Assembly: GCA_022828135.1 (NCBI GenBank)
Contig: JAJEJB010000040.1
Coordinates: 96,275 to 160,274 of the forward strand
DNA length: 64,000 bases
From: Acidimicrobiia bacterium
GTDB taxonomy: Bacteria > Actinomycetota > Acidimicrobiia > Acidimicrobiales > Aldehydirespiratoraceae
Direction: 5' to 3'
Shown here: positions 34,668 to 42,663 of the stretch, piece by piece
How the letters are laid out: every line of letters begins with the position of its first letter
Numbering within the stretch: the first letter of the stretch is position 1
Translations under genes and position numbers: made by a program
The notes under the pieces: model-generated
The model's database searches: none
What the model was told of the DNA's origin: nothing
Seen by the model: only the letters and a program-made list of their open reading frames with translations

Positions 34668-35146
34668 CCGGGAGAAAGCGCGAGCGACGCGGCCGGACCT
34701 CCACCGTCATCGTGCTGGTCGTGGTCGTAGGCGCTCTGGTTGCAGCCTGGTCCGTCTTCCCGGACGGGACCGAAGAGTTGCCCTATTCCGGGAGAGCCGA
34801 CGCCTCGGATCCCGAGCTTGTCGCTCGGGGATCCGCGGTCTACGCGGAATCATGCGCCTCATGCCACGGTGTGAGTCTCGAAGGACAGCCGAACTGGCGG
34901 GAGAGAAAGGCCGACGGGACCCTTCCGGCCCCGCCCCACGACGAGACCGGACACACGTGGCATCACAGCGACGCTCAGTTGTTCGAGATGACCAAGTGGG
35001 GAACCGAGGCCCTCGCGGGAGGAGACTACAAGAGCGATATGCGTGGCTTCGCCGACGAACTCGACGACGCGGACATCTGGGCCGTTCTTGCTTATATCAA
35101 GAGCCAGTGGCCCGCAGACATTCAGGCTGCACAGGCGCGACGCTAG
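34664..35146 (+). CDS. Membrane-anchored c-type cytochrome
   Basis: The 160-residue protein has a basic N-terminus, one hydrophobic anchor (about residues 13-32, [16 protein letters not shown]) and an outward cytochrome c domain with one haem site, CASCHG near residue 65, and a likely axial Met in DMRGFADEL. It should sit in the cytoplasmic membrane facing outside and carry one electron. GTG 34664 overlaps the CopA stop codon. The pairing with a copper pump may reflect assembly or protection of a copper-containing respiratory oxidase; no oxidase genes are in the window. Confidence 0.85.
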   Translation: MTGRKRERRGRTSTVIVLVVVVGALVAAWSVFPDGTEELPYSGRADASDPELVARGSAVYAESCASCHGVSLEGQPNWRERKADGTLPAPPHDETGHTWHHSDAQLFEMTKWGTEALAGGDYKSDMRGFADELDDADIWAVLAYIKSQWPADIQAAQARR

Positions 35147-35223
35147 GCGTGCTCACGCCTGAGTCCAGGAAGCTGGGGTATGGCGGGGTATAGGGGATCA
35201 GTTATAGGCTCTAACATCCGCTG

Positions 35224-35241
35224 TCGCCCGTGAACGGGCGA
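35224..35241 (+). promoter_or_regulatory. Perfect hairpin in the xsc 5' leader
   Basis: TCGCCCG and CGGGCGA (7 bp) enclose the tetraloop TGAA, ending 22 bases before the xsc start and just upstream of the GGAGGTG ribosome binding site. It may be a leader hairpin or an operator. Its position makes an influence on xsc expression plausible, but no known regulator site is recognised. Confidence 0.35.
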
Positions 35242-35263
35242 GCTAGCCGATGGAGGTGCCCAC

Positions 35264-37030
35264 ATGACCCGCATGACTCCCAGCGAGGCGTTCGTGGAGA
35301 CGATGGTGGCCCACGGCGTCGACACCATCTTCGGAATCATGGGTAGCGCCTTCATGGACGCCATGGACATCTTCGAGCCGGCCGGCATCGAGCTGGTGCC
35401 GGTGGTCCACGAGCAGGGCGCGGCCCACATGGCTGACGGCTTCTCGCGCGTGTCGGGCCGCCACGGGGTCGTGATCGGCCAGAACGGCCCCGGCATCTCC
35501 AACTGCGTGACCGCCGTGGCGGCCGCCTTCTGGGCCCACAGCCCGGTGGTGGTCGTCACCCCCGAGGCCGGAACCATGGGTATAGGCCTCGGCGGCTTCC
35601 AGGAGGCCAACCAGCTGCCGATGTTCGAGGAGTTCACCAAGTACCAGGGCCATGTCAACAACGAGCACCGCATGGCCGAGCTGACGGCCCGCTGCTTCGA
35701 CCGGGCCCTGTCGGAGATGGGTCCCACCCAGCTCAACATCCCCCGCGACCGCTTCTACGGCGACATCGACGTCGAGATCCCGCAGCCCCAGCACCTGGAC
35801 CGGGGCCCCGGCGGCGACCGCACCCTCAACGAGGCGGCCGAGCTGCTGGCCGGAGCCGCCTTCCCGGTGATGATCTCAGGCGGCGGAGTGGTGATGGGCG
35901 ACGCCATGGCAGCCACGGTGGCGCTGGCCGAGCGCCTGGGGTGCCCGGTGGTGAACAGCTACCTGCACAACGACTCGTTCCCGGCCTCGCACCCCCAGTG
36001 GTGTGGGCCGCTGGGCTACCAGGGCTCCAAGGCGGCCATGCGGCTCGTCTCCCGGGCCGACGTGGTGCTGGCGCTGGGCACCCGCCTCGGCCCGTTCGGC
36101 ACACTGCCCCAGCACGGCCTCGACTACTGGCCCGCCGGCGCCAAGGTCATCCAGGTGGACGCCGACGCCAAGATGCTCGGGCTGGTCAAGCGCATAGACG
36201 TGGGCATCTGCGGCGACGCCGGCGCGGCTGCGGCCGCTCTGACCGCGAGACTGGCCGGCCGGGAGCTGGCCTGCGACGCCAGCCGGGTGCAGCGGGCCGC
36301 GGACATCGCCACAGAGAAGGCCGGATGGGAGGCCGAGCTCGACGACTGGACCGAGGAGACCGACGACTTCAGCGTGGACATGATCAAGCAGGCCGCGGCC
36401 GAGGCCGACGACTGGATGCACCCCCGCCAGGTGCTGCGCGAGCTCGAGAAGGCCATGCCGGAGCGGGTGATGGTGTCCACCGACATCGGCAACATCAACT
36501 CGGTGGCCAACAGCTACCTGCGCTTCGAGGAGCCCCGGTCGTTCTTCGCCGCCATGAGCTGGGGCAACTGCGGCTACGCGCTGCCCACCGTCATCGGGGC
36601 CAAGAAGGCCGCCCCCGACCGTCCCGCGGTGGCCTACGCCGGCGACGGGGCCTGGGCCATGAGCATGGTCGAGACCATGACCGCGGTGCGGCACAACATC
36701 CCGGTCACCGCGGTGGTGTTCCACAACCGCCAGTGGGGCGCCGAGAAGAAGAACCAGGTCGACTTCTACGGGCAGCGCTTCGTGGCCGGCGAACTGGACG
36801 GCGGCGAGGACTGGTCGGAAGTGGCTAGGGCCATGGGCGCCGACGGGGTGCGGGTCAACCAGCTCGAGGATGTCGGCCCCGCCCTGACCGCGGCTGTCGA
36901 CGCCCAGATGAACGGGGGCCGCACAACGGTCATCGAGGCCATGTGCACCAAGGAGCTCGGCGACCCGTTCCGCAAGGACGCCCTGAAGCGCCCGACCCGC
37001 TACCTGGACAGGTACCAGGACTACACCTGA
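35264..37030 (+). CDS. xsc: Sulfoacetaldehyde acetyltransferase
   Basis: The 588-residue thiamine-diphosphate enzyme cleaves sulfoacetaldehyde with phosphate to acetyl phosphate and sulfite, the desulfonation step for taurine and related sulfonates. The sequence follows Xsc closely: TPSEAFVETMVAHGVDTIFGIM, GSAFMDAMDIF, VVHEQGAAHMADGFSRVSGR, QNGPGISN (Glu in HEQ activates the thiazolium), and the ThDP-binding AYAGDGAWAMS region with NRQWGAEKKNQ. ATG 35264 has GGAGGTG 5 bases upstream. No tauD, toa, tpa or pta gene is next to it, so the source of sulfoacetaldehyde is not seen; the ABC importer at the right end of the window may be relevant. Confidence 0.92.
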   Translation: MTRMTPSEAFVETMVAHGVDTIFGIMGSAFMDAMDIFEPAGIELVPVVHEQGAAHMADGFSRVSGRHGVVIGQNGPGISNCVTAVAAAFWAHSPVVVVTPEAGTMGIGLGGFQEANQLPMFEEFTKYQGHVNNEHRMAELTARCFDRALSEMGPTQLNIPRDRFYGDIDVEIPQPQHLDRGPGGDRTLNEAAELLAGAAFPVMISGGGVVMGDAMAATVALAERLGCPVVNSYLHNDSFPASHPQWCGPLGYQGSKAAMRLVSRADVVLALGTRLGPFGTLPQHGLDYWPAGAKVIQVDADAKMLGLVKRIDVGICGDAGAAAAALTARLAGRELACDASRVQRAADIATEKAGWEAELDDWTEETDDFSVDMIKQAAAEADDWMHPRQVLRELEKAMPERVMVSTDIGNINSVANSYLRFEEPRSFFAAMSWGNCGYALPTVIGAKKAAPDRPAVAYAGDGAWAMSMVETMTAVRHNIPVTAVVFHNRQWGAEKKNQVDFYGQRFVAGELDGGEDWSEVARAMGADGVRVNQLEDVGPALTAAVDAQMNGGRTTVIEAMCTKELGDPFRKDALKRPTRYLDRYQDYT

Positions 37031-37163
37031 GCAGACGCACTGCCGGGGTCTGCCCGGGACCCCCGAGTTTGAATGTTGCCGCCTTGTTCCCTTATGCTGC
37101 CGGCCGCCACTGTTCAGGTGGATTCCGTTTGTACCCGCTGATAGCGATTCAGGAGGTAGAGCC

Positions 37164-37430
37164 GTGCTTAGGAAGCGATCCCCGCGGTTGCCCGAGAAAC
37201 CGTCCTTCGACTACAACACCAAGCCGAGCGAACGGCGCGAGAAGCGGCTGGAGTATGTGGCCGCGGTCACGGAGTGGCGAGTCGAGGCGAACCGGCTCTG
37301 GGAGCAGGCGATCCTCGAAGCGATGGGCGCGACGAATCCGGATATCGCCGCCGCAGACATCGGCGCTGCGGCCGGCCTGAGCGAGCAGCAACTGCTGGAG
37401 TTGACCGCCCAGAACGGCGACCGCGCCTAG
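37164..37430 (+). CDS. Hypothetical protein, 88 residues
   Basis: A small gene starting GTG 37164 with a strong ribosome site (AGGAGG, 7 bases upstream). The protein is basic at the N-terminus and then mostly helical, with acidic-amphipathic stretches (RLEYVAAVTEWRVEANRLWEQ) and an Ala-rich end. I do not recognise the family. It lies between xsc and the convergent nucleotidase gene. Codon use is like its neighbours and the ribosome site is better than most in this window, so it is probably real. Confidence 0.6.
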   Translation: MLRKRSPRLPEKPSFDYNTKPSERREKRLEYVAAVTEWRVEANRLWEQAILEAMGATNPDIAAADIGAAAGLSEQQLLELTAQNGDRA

Positions 37431-37439
37431 CCGCTGGTT

Positions 37440-39398
37440 TCAGCTGGAGGGCAGCTCCAGCACCCAGCCGATCTGGATCAGGTGCGGGTTGCGCAGGCTG
37501 CGACCGTCGGCCTGGACCCGGCCCCGGTTGAGGTCGAAGATCTCGAGCCAGCGGTCACCAGAACCGAGGTGACGGGCCGCGATCCGCCAGAGACTGTCGC
37601 CGCGCTCGACGGTGACGGTGACCGGCTCGGGCTCGGCCTCCACGGCCACGATGCGGTTGTCGCCGCCCTCGGGGTAGTCGGCCGCGGTGATCGTGCCACC
37701 CAGGTCCTCCGAGATGTAGTTGGCCAGGGCCTGCTGGTAACTGACGCCCAGCTTGGTGAAGTCGATGTCGGCCAGCGGGTAGCAGTCGCCGCCGTTGGCC
37801 AGGAAGTCGATGGTGACCAGCACCACCGGATCACCGGGCACCACCGCGCCGTCGCGCACGATGGCGGCGCCGTCGTCGAGGGTCACGTCGCGGATCCTCG
37901 CCCCGGGATCGCCGGCCAGCGAGCAGTCGCCGGCCCGGTCGGTCTCGCGGGCCGGAGCCGACGGGTCGTAGGTGAACGTGAACCCGGAGACCTGCGGGAA
38001 CTGGCCCCCGGCGCCGGGGATCCGGTCCACGGCCTGCTCCAGCAGAACGTGGAAGGTCTCACGGGGAACCTCGGCCACCACCACGAAGTTGCGGAACGGG
38101 GCGATGTCCCAGGTGTCGCCGGCGGTGATGGGCCCGGCCGGGATCACGGCGTCGTTGCGGATCCCGCCGCCGTTCTGGATGGCGACATCCGGCGCGGGAG
38201 TCCCGAAGTCCCCGGCCAGGTTGGCGGCCGTGGCCCGCAGAGCGTCGGCGTGCAGGTTGCCCTGGTTGGAGGAGCCGGTGCGCACGCTGGCCCGGCGCCC
38301 GTCCAGGTCGACCTCGCTGGTGCCGATCACGTCGGCGTCGATCTCAGCCACGGCCGCGGCCAGGGGTTCGATCACGCTCGACTGGACCGCCGGATCGGGT
38401 GTCGTTGCCAAGCTCACGCCGACGGAGCGGCCCGAATGGCTGACGATGCTGCCGTCGCCGTCGAAGACGACGGTCAGCGCGCCGATGCAGCGGTAGCCGC
38501 CGGGCGCGGTGATCACCGGCACGTCGGTGCCGGTCGAGTCGGCCACCAGCACCGGGTAGGGGCCGGCCGGCTCGTCGTCGGGCATGCAGGTGTCGCCCTC
38601 GTTGCGCAGAAGATCGTCTCCACCGCCGGCGATGACCACGTCCACGCCGGCCAGGTCGGCCACCAGCGCGACCTCCTCGGACACCCCCTGGAGGTGGCTG
38701 ACCAGGATGATCTTGTTGACCCCGGCTGCGGTCAGCGACGCGACCTCGGCCTGCACCGCGGCCAGGACGTCGGAGATCACCACATTGCGCGGCGTCGAGA
38801 TGTTGCGAAGCTGGGGCGTGACCGCCCCGATCACGCCGACCTGCTGCCCGCCGGTCTCCACCACGGTGCTGCCGGCCAGCACACCGGAGTCGACCAGCGC
38901 CTGCAGCACGGGCTCGCCCGAGAAGTCGGCGTTGGCCGACAGGAACGTCACGGCCGGGTCGAACCCCTCGATGAATCGGGCCGTCACCTCCGGGCCCAGG
39001 TCGAAGTCGTGGTTGCCCAGCGCCATCGCGTCGTACAGGCCGCTGAGCGCGATCGAGTCGTAGAGGGCGCCCTCGCGGGCCAGCGAGACGTTCAGTTCCT
39101 GGGAGGCCAGGAAGTTGTCGCCCGAGGTGAGGGTGACCACCCCGGCTTCGGCGGCCGCGGCCTGCAACTCCCTCATCTGCGTGACGAAGCGGGCCACGCC
39201 CGGAAAGCCGGCGTCCTCGTCGGGCAGCAGCTTCGACTCGCCGTCGTTGTTGTGCAGGATCGTCAGGGAGAAGGTGTCTGCGCTGATGGGCACCGGGGTC
39301 TCCTGCGCGCCGGCCGGCGACACCAGCGCCGCGGTGGCGGCAAGAAGTGCCACCGCGGCAAGAGCAAGAACGGACTTCCGAGGGGTCGAGATCGTCAC
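37440..39398 (-). CDS. Secreted 5'-nucleotidase (UshA/YhcR type) with C-terminal LysM domain
   Basis: The 652-residue protein has a Sec signal peptide (RKSVLALAAVALLAATAALV, cleavage after SPAGA), then a metallophosphoesterase domain (FSLTILHNNDGESKLL; LTSGDNFLAS; ALGNHDFDLG; LVSHLQGVSEE), a 5'-nucleotidase C-terminal domain (DVAIQNGGGIRNDAV), and a final LysM module of about 50 residues (VTVERGDSLWRIAARHLGSG). It should hydrolyse extracellular nucleotides or related phosphoesters while bound to peptidoglycan by LysM. The usual DxHG start of the phosphoesterase reads NNDGE, a variant. GTG 39398 is preceded by AGGAGG. Confidence 0.88.
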   Translation of the reverse strand: MTISTPRKSVLALAAVALLAATAALVSPAGAQETPVPISADTFSLTILHNNDGESKLLPDEDAGFPGVARFVTQMRELQAAAAEAGVVTLTSGDNFLASQELNVSLAREGALYDSIALSGLYDAMALGNHDFDLGPEVTARFIEGFDPAVTFLSANADFSGEPVLQALVDSGVLAGSTVVETGGQQVGVIGAVTPQLRNISTPRNVVISDVLAAVQAEVASLTAAGVNKIILVSHLQGVSEEVALVADLAGVDVVIAGGGDDLLRNEGDTCMPDDEPAGPYPVLVADSTGTDVPVITAPGGYRCIGALTVVFDGDGSIVSHSGRSVGVSLATTPDPAVQSSVIEPLAAAVAEIDADVIGTSEVDLDGRRASVRTGSSNQGNLHADALRATAANLAGDFGTPAPDVAIQNGGGIRNDAVIPAGPITAGDTWDIAPFRNFVVVAEVPRETFHVLLEQAVDRIPGAGGQFPQVSGFTFTYDPSAPARETDRAGDCSLAGDPGARIRDVTLDDGAAIVRDGAVVPGDPVVLVTIDFLANGGDCYPLADIDFTKLGVSYQQALANYISEDLGGTITAADYPEGGDNRIVAVEAEPEPVTVTVERGDSLWRIAARHLGSGDRWLEIFDLNRGRVQADGRSLRNPHLIQIGWVLELPSS

Positions 39399-39494
39399 TG
39401 AGTGCCTCCTTGGGCCTGGTAGAGCGGGCGAAACCTACCCGCCGGGATGTGGTCTCACACCACGCTCGTCGACTTCTTCCGGGCCGCCTGCCAT

Positions 39495-40523
39495 CTAGAT
39501 GATTAGTTCCAAGGGGTCAGTGGTCGTAGGCGATCAGGGAGCGGGCGGGCCCGGGTTGTTGGGTGGTTTGGTTGTGCCAGATGGCGGCGGTGAGGGCGAG
39601 GATTCGTTGCAGGATGCGCGCGGCGACGCCTGTGCGGGTGCGGCCTCGGTGGCGTTCGAGGCCGAGTTGGGCTTTGAGGGTGCAGTTGACCGACTCGATG
39701 GTCTGGCGCAGCGGCTTGAGGAAGCGCCGCCCGGGCCGGGGCGGCTCGCCTTTGGCGGCGGGCCGGATCAGTGTGATGCCCGCGGCGTCGAGTTCGTGCT
39801 CGAAGGCGGCGCTGCGGTAGCCCTTGTCGGCGATGAGGGTCTGGCCCGCTCGGGCGATCCGGGCTCGGGCGATCATCTCGAGGCACATGTCGCGCTCGTC
39901 TTCTTTGGCGCCGGCGAGGGCGTAGGCCACCGGCAGCCCCGCCGGTGTGGTGATGAGGTGAAGGCGCAGCCCCCAGAACCACCGCGAGTGCGAGGCGCAG
40001 TAGCCGTAGGCGGCCCATCCTGTGAGGTCGGAGCGCTCAGCGGTGCTGCGGCTGCGGCCGCACTCCACCGGCGTGGAGTCCACCAGCCACACGTCGTCGT
40101 GCCATGTCGGGCACTCCCTTGCCAGCGCGGCGGTCACGTGGCGCATCATCTCGCCGCTGCGGCGCAGCCGCTTGTTGTAGCCGCTGCGCTGGGGCACATA
40201 CGGGAACCACGGTGCCAGGTGCGCTTTGGCGTAGCGGACGAAGCGGGCCTCAGAATCGAACCCCGACAGCGCCGACAGCACCGCCAGCGTCACCAGCTCC
40301 GCGTCCGACAGCCGCGGCGCGATCCCCACCGCGGGCCGCTCAGGCGCCCAGTGGGGATTCGCCGCCAACAAATCGTCGATCCGCACATACAGTGCACACA
40401 CGAGGGTGTCCAAGTCCGGGTTCATGCCGAGATCCTCCAAGATCGGGGCCTGTGGACAACCCCGAGCTTGGACACCCTCACCCCTCAAATGGTGGACCCC
40501 ACCCCTTGGAACTACTCGTCTAG
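39495..40523 (-). mobile_element. IS982-family insertion sequence
   Basis: The element is about 1029 bp with terminal inverted repeats of 23 bp, 21 of which match: left CTAGATGATTAGTTCC then AAGGGGT (39495-39517), right the complement at 40501-40523; the inner 14 bases are perfect. One transposase gene fills it, with its stop inside the left repeat. I find no clear target duplication in the flanks, so either the ends have drifted or the true tips are a few bases different. It marks the left end of the accessory region. Confidence 0.85.
39517..40425 (-). CDS. IS982-family transposase
   Basis: The 302-residue DDE transposase begins MNPDLDTLVCALYVRIDDLL, with the family blocks GIAPRLSDAELVTLAV, DVWLVDSTPVECGRSR (first Asp), GAKEDERDM, TLIADKGYRSAAFE (second Asp) and ESVNCTLKAQLGLERH (Glu). 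All catalytic acidic residues appear present and the frame is intact, so the element may still be active. The open frame continues upstream into flanking DNA but ATG 40425 is the right start. The stop codon is formed within the left terminal inverted repeat. Confidence 0.9.
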   Translation of the reverse strand: MNPDLDTLVCALYVRIDDLLAANPHWAPERPAVGIAPRLSDAELVTLAVLSALSGFDSEARFVRYAKAHLAPWFPYVPQRSGYNKRLRRSGEMMRHVTAALARECPTWHDDVWLVDSTPVECGRSRSTAERSDLTGWAAYGYCASHSRWFWGLRLHLITTPAGLPVAYALAGAKEDERDMCLEMIARARIARAGQTLIADKGYRSAAFEHELDAAGITLIRPAAKGEPPRPGRRFLKPLRQTIESVNCTLKAQLGLERHRGRTRTGVAARILQRILALTAAIWHNQTTQQPGPARSLIAYDH

Positions 40524-40648
40524 TCCTCTCGCGACCGCACCACTCGCAGCAGTACACTCGATGCATGAGCAACAGGCCACGGCTCCCAGGGCCCGTCTCG
40601 GTCTTGAAGAATTCGGGGCGCTCGGCGCAGTGCGAAGGCGTCGCGTCA

Positions 40649-41086
40649 ATGAGCGAGCCTTCGAGGGGGTTGTTGCGGGCCTGTGACCTGCCTGAGTGGA
40701 TTGCGCGTAACGACGGCCGCGGCAGGGTCGTAGCGGTGCGCCAGTTCGTCAAGGACTGGGCGGCTTCTGATGCGCTTAGGCGTAAGCAGATGATCGCTGA
40801 CGCGCCCCGGCGGTGGCGGTGGTGGCACCGTGTCGGGCCGCGGCGCTTTGACATCGCCAAGATCTCCGCGGTCGTGCACAGCCTGTGTGACCGCGATGAC
40901 GTTGAGCTGCCGGGGTGGGTGCGGCGCCATCGCGCCCGCCAACCGGTCCCGTTGACCGACGGGCGCCTGAAGGCGACGCCGTGGACAACACAGCTGATGG
41001 CACAGGCGCCATCGGCCTGTGCGGCACACAATGTCTGGTTCGACGCTCGCAGCCTGGACGACTACCGGGTGCATGGCTTCCGCTGA
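40649..41086 (+). CDS. Putative antitoxin-like partner of the nucleotidyltransferase
   Basis: A 145-residue basic protein, no family named with confidence. It begins MSEPSRGLLRACDLPEWIARNDGRGRVVAVRQFVKDW and ends with ACAAHNVWFDARSLDDYRVHG, a layout seen beside small nucleotidyltransferase toxins, where it may act as DNA-binding antitoxin. It overlaps the next gene by 14 bases, typical for toxin-antitoxin pairs. ATG 40565 is an alternative start, giving 28 more residues that reach towards the IS right end, so the IS may have replaced the original upstream region. Confidence 0.55.
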   Translation: MSEPSRGLLRACDLPEWIARNDGRGRVVAVRQFVKDWAASDALRRKQMIADAPRRWRWWHRVGPRRFDIAKISAVVHSLCDRDDVELPGWVRRHRARQPVPLTDGRLKATPWTTQLMAQAPSACAAHNVWFDARSLDDYRVHGFR

Positions 41087-41669
41087 GCCCGATCCCCCAG
41101 CTGCGTTCGACGCAGCGCAGATGCTGGGCTATCTCTCTGAGGTCGATGAACTGCTAGTCAAGGCAGGAACACCCCACCCTCTGCATCTCTATGTCGCCGG
41201 CGGCGCGGTGATCGCTGTCAAGACAGGCTTGAGGCTCACCGGCGACGTCGATGTCGTCTCCGAGGGGATGACGCCACAGCTGCGGGCCGCGGTCGAAGAG
41301 GTCAGCAAACGCCATCGCGGTCTGAGGTCCGACTGGATCAACGACGGCGCGAAGCTCAAACGGGTCAACGTTCCGTTGGAGCCCGAGCGCATCTTCACCG
41401 GGCACCGCCTCATCGTCGACTCCGCCGGTGACCGCTATGTGCTCGCCATGAAGCTCATCAGCCATCGCCAGGTAGATGAGGCCGACTGCGAGATGCTCAT
41501 CCGTTCACTCGGCATCCGCAGCCAGGCCGAACTGCTGGACCTGATCGAACAGGCCGTCCCCGCGCAACACCGGAGCCCTACTGCGGCGTACTTCGCCGCC
41601 GACCGGCTCGACAATGCGTACCGCTCCAGGCGAGGGCGCCGACGATCCGATGGGGGCCTGTCCTTGTAG
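41073..41669 (+). CDS. Nucleotidyltransferase-type toxin candidate (DUF6036-like)
   Basis: The 198-residue protein has the pol-beta nucleotidyltransferase start: LYVAGGAVIAVKTGLRLTGD followed by VDVV, where GG and the D-x-D pair form the active site. The remainder is helical (YVLAMKLISHRQVDEADCEML) as in AbiEii/DUF6036 proteins, where the Lys and Asp of this region are conserved. Such enzymes inactivate tRNA or proteins by adding nucleotides, or serve phage defence with a cognate antitoxin. It overlaps the preceding gene by 14 bp. Unlike the AbiEii-like gene at 48240, the catalytic aspartates are intact. Confidence 0.65.
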   Translation: MASAEPDPPAAFDAAQMLGYLSEVDELLVKAGTPHPLHLYVAGGAVIAVKTGLRLTGDVDVVSEGMTPQLRAAVEEVSKRHRGLRSDWINDGAKLKRVNVPLEPERIFTGHRLIVDSAGDRYVLAMKLISHRQVDEADCEMLIRSLGIRSQAELLDLIEQAVPAQHRSPTAAYFAADRLDNAYRSRRGRRRSDGGLSL

Positions 41670-41874
41670 ACGAGCCCCACAGCGCCGCGGAGCTCAGCAA
41701 GCCGCCGTTCGCCAAGGAATCAGGATTGCGAGGAACTGGAGTGCACGTGAGCCATGACCCGGACAAGACAGGCGCGAGCACCGTCAGCGCCGAAGGCTCA
41801 ACTGACAAGACGCTGTGAGCCTCCCCGGGTTTCACGCAGGGCACACCAGCACACCACTTGCAACTGGCCCACGA

Positions 41875-41888
41875 GCGGGCATGCCCGC
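41875..41888. promoter_or_regulatory. Perfect 14-bp palindrome at the 3' side of vsr
   Basis: GCGGGCATGCCCGC is a perfect palindrome in the 230-bp non-coding stretch between the convergent nucleotidyltransferase and vsr genes. It can form a hairpin or be a protein-binding site. The rest of the stretch (41670-41899) shows no convincing gene; a 23-codon ORF from GTG 41747 has no supporting features. Confidence 0.35.
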
Positions 41889-41899
41889 GCAAACCACGA

Positions 41900-42376
41900 C
41901 TACCTTCGATTCCTGCCCCTCAGGTCCCCAGACGTCACGCCGCCGGACAAGTACGACTGCACGGCTTCTTGGACTCTGTCGGCCACGGCCTCAGGATCCT
42001 CGTGCTCCCAGAAGCGCATCACCGTCCATCCGGTCTGCTGAAGATAAGCGGTGGTCTCCTGGTCGCGCTCGATATTGCGTGCGATCTTGTCAGACCAGTA
42101 TTCGGAATTGGTCGCCGGCTGGGTGTGGTGTTCAGGACATCCATGCCAGTAGCAGCCGTCGACGAACACAGCGATGCGGGTCTTGCGCAGGACTAGATCG
42201 GCGGTGCGGGCCAACTCCGGCTGGGGTCGAGCTGACACCCGGAACCTAATGCCGCGCCGATGTACCGCAGAGCGCACCGCCATCTCGGGCTTGGTGTCGC
42301 GGCTTCGGTTGCCCTGCATCGATCTGCGGGTTGCCGGCGATGAAGCCCAAGACTCCCTTCCCGAGTCCGCTCCCAC
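41900..42376 (-). CDS. vsr: Very short patch repair endonuclease
   Basis: The 158-residue protein is a Vsr-type DNA mismatch endonuclease. The start VGADSGRESWASSPATRRSM, the QGNRSRDTKPEMAVRSAVHR block, the ADLVLRKTRIAVFVDGCYWH and GCPEH block with zinc ligands, and the EHEDPEAVADRV ending are all family-typical. Vsr nicks next to T:G mismatches that arise when 5-methylcytosine deaminates, so it serves the cytosine methyltransferase encoded 4 kb away. GTG 42376 is chosen by family start; the frame extends upstream without coding features. It is divergent from the GHKL-type gene with about 290 bp between, in which I see no further gene. Confidence 0.88.
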   Translation of the reverse strand: MGADSGRESWASSPATRRSMQGNRSRDTKPEMAVRSAVHRRGIRFRVSARPQPELARTADLVLRKTRIAVFVDGCYWHGCPEHHTQPATNSEYWSDKIARNIERDQETTAYLQQTGWTVMRFWEHEDPEAVADRVQEAVQSYLSGGVTSGDLRGRNRR

Positions 42377-42663
42377 ACTTCGGACCGTAGTGGCCGGGTG
42401 CCGTTCGCGCCGACGCCTGCACGCCAAACGGAGGCGTGCTGTCACGGTGGTGCGGCTGCGTCGGACCTCTCGGTGCCCACCGCGCACGGCTTCAGGGACT
42501 GACGGCTGGCGTTCTTGGGCTTCGAGGGCTTCCGCTGTATTGATCGATCGTCCCGCGTGCCCCAACCACAGGCTAGGCACGATGGGGCCGGGTTAGGGCC
42601 CCTGTTCGTTGCGGCTCGCCGCCTGCTCCTGTACTGCCTTAAGGACTGTACGGTGTGGGTTCC

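Noticed and set aside
39485..40533. Target-site duplication of the IS982 element
   Set aside because: The bases outside the 23-bp inverted ends do not match each other, so no duplication can be claimed.
40649..41086. Transposition helper gene of the IS element
   Set aside because: It lies outside the right terminal repeat and overlaps the nucleotidyltransferase gene, so it belongs to that pair.
41747..41818. Small gene of 23 codons between the nucleotidyltransferase and vsr
   Set aside because: No ribosome site, no recognisable features and no spacing that suggests an operon.
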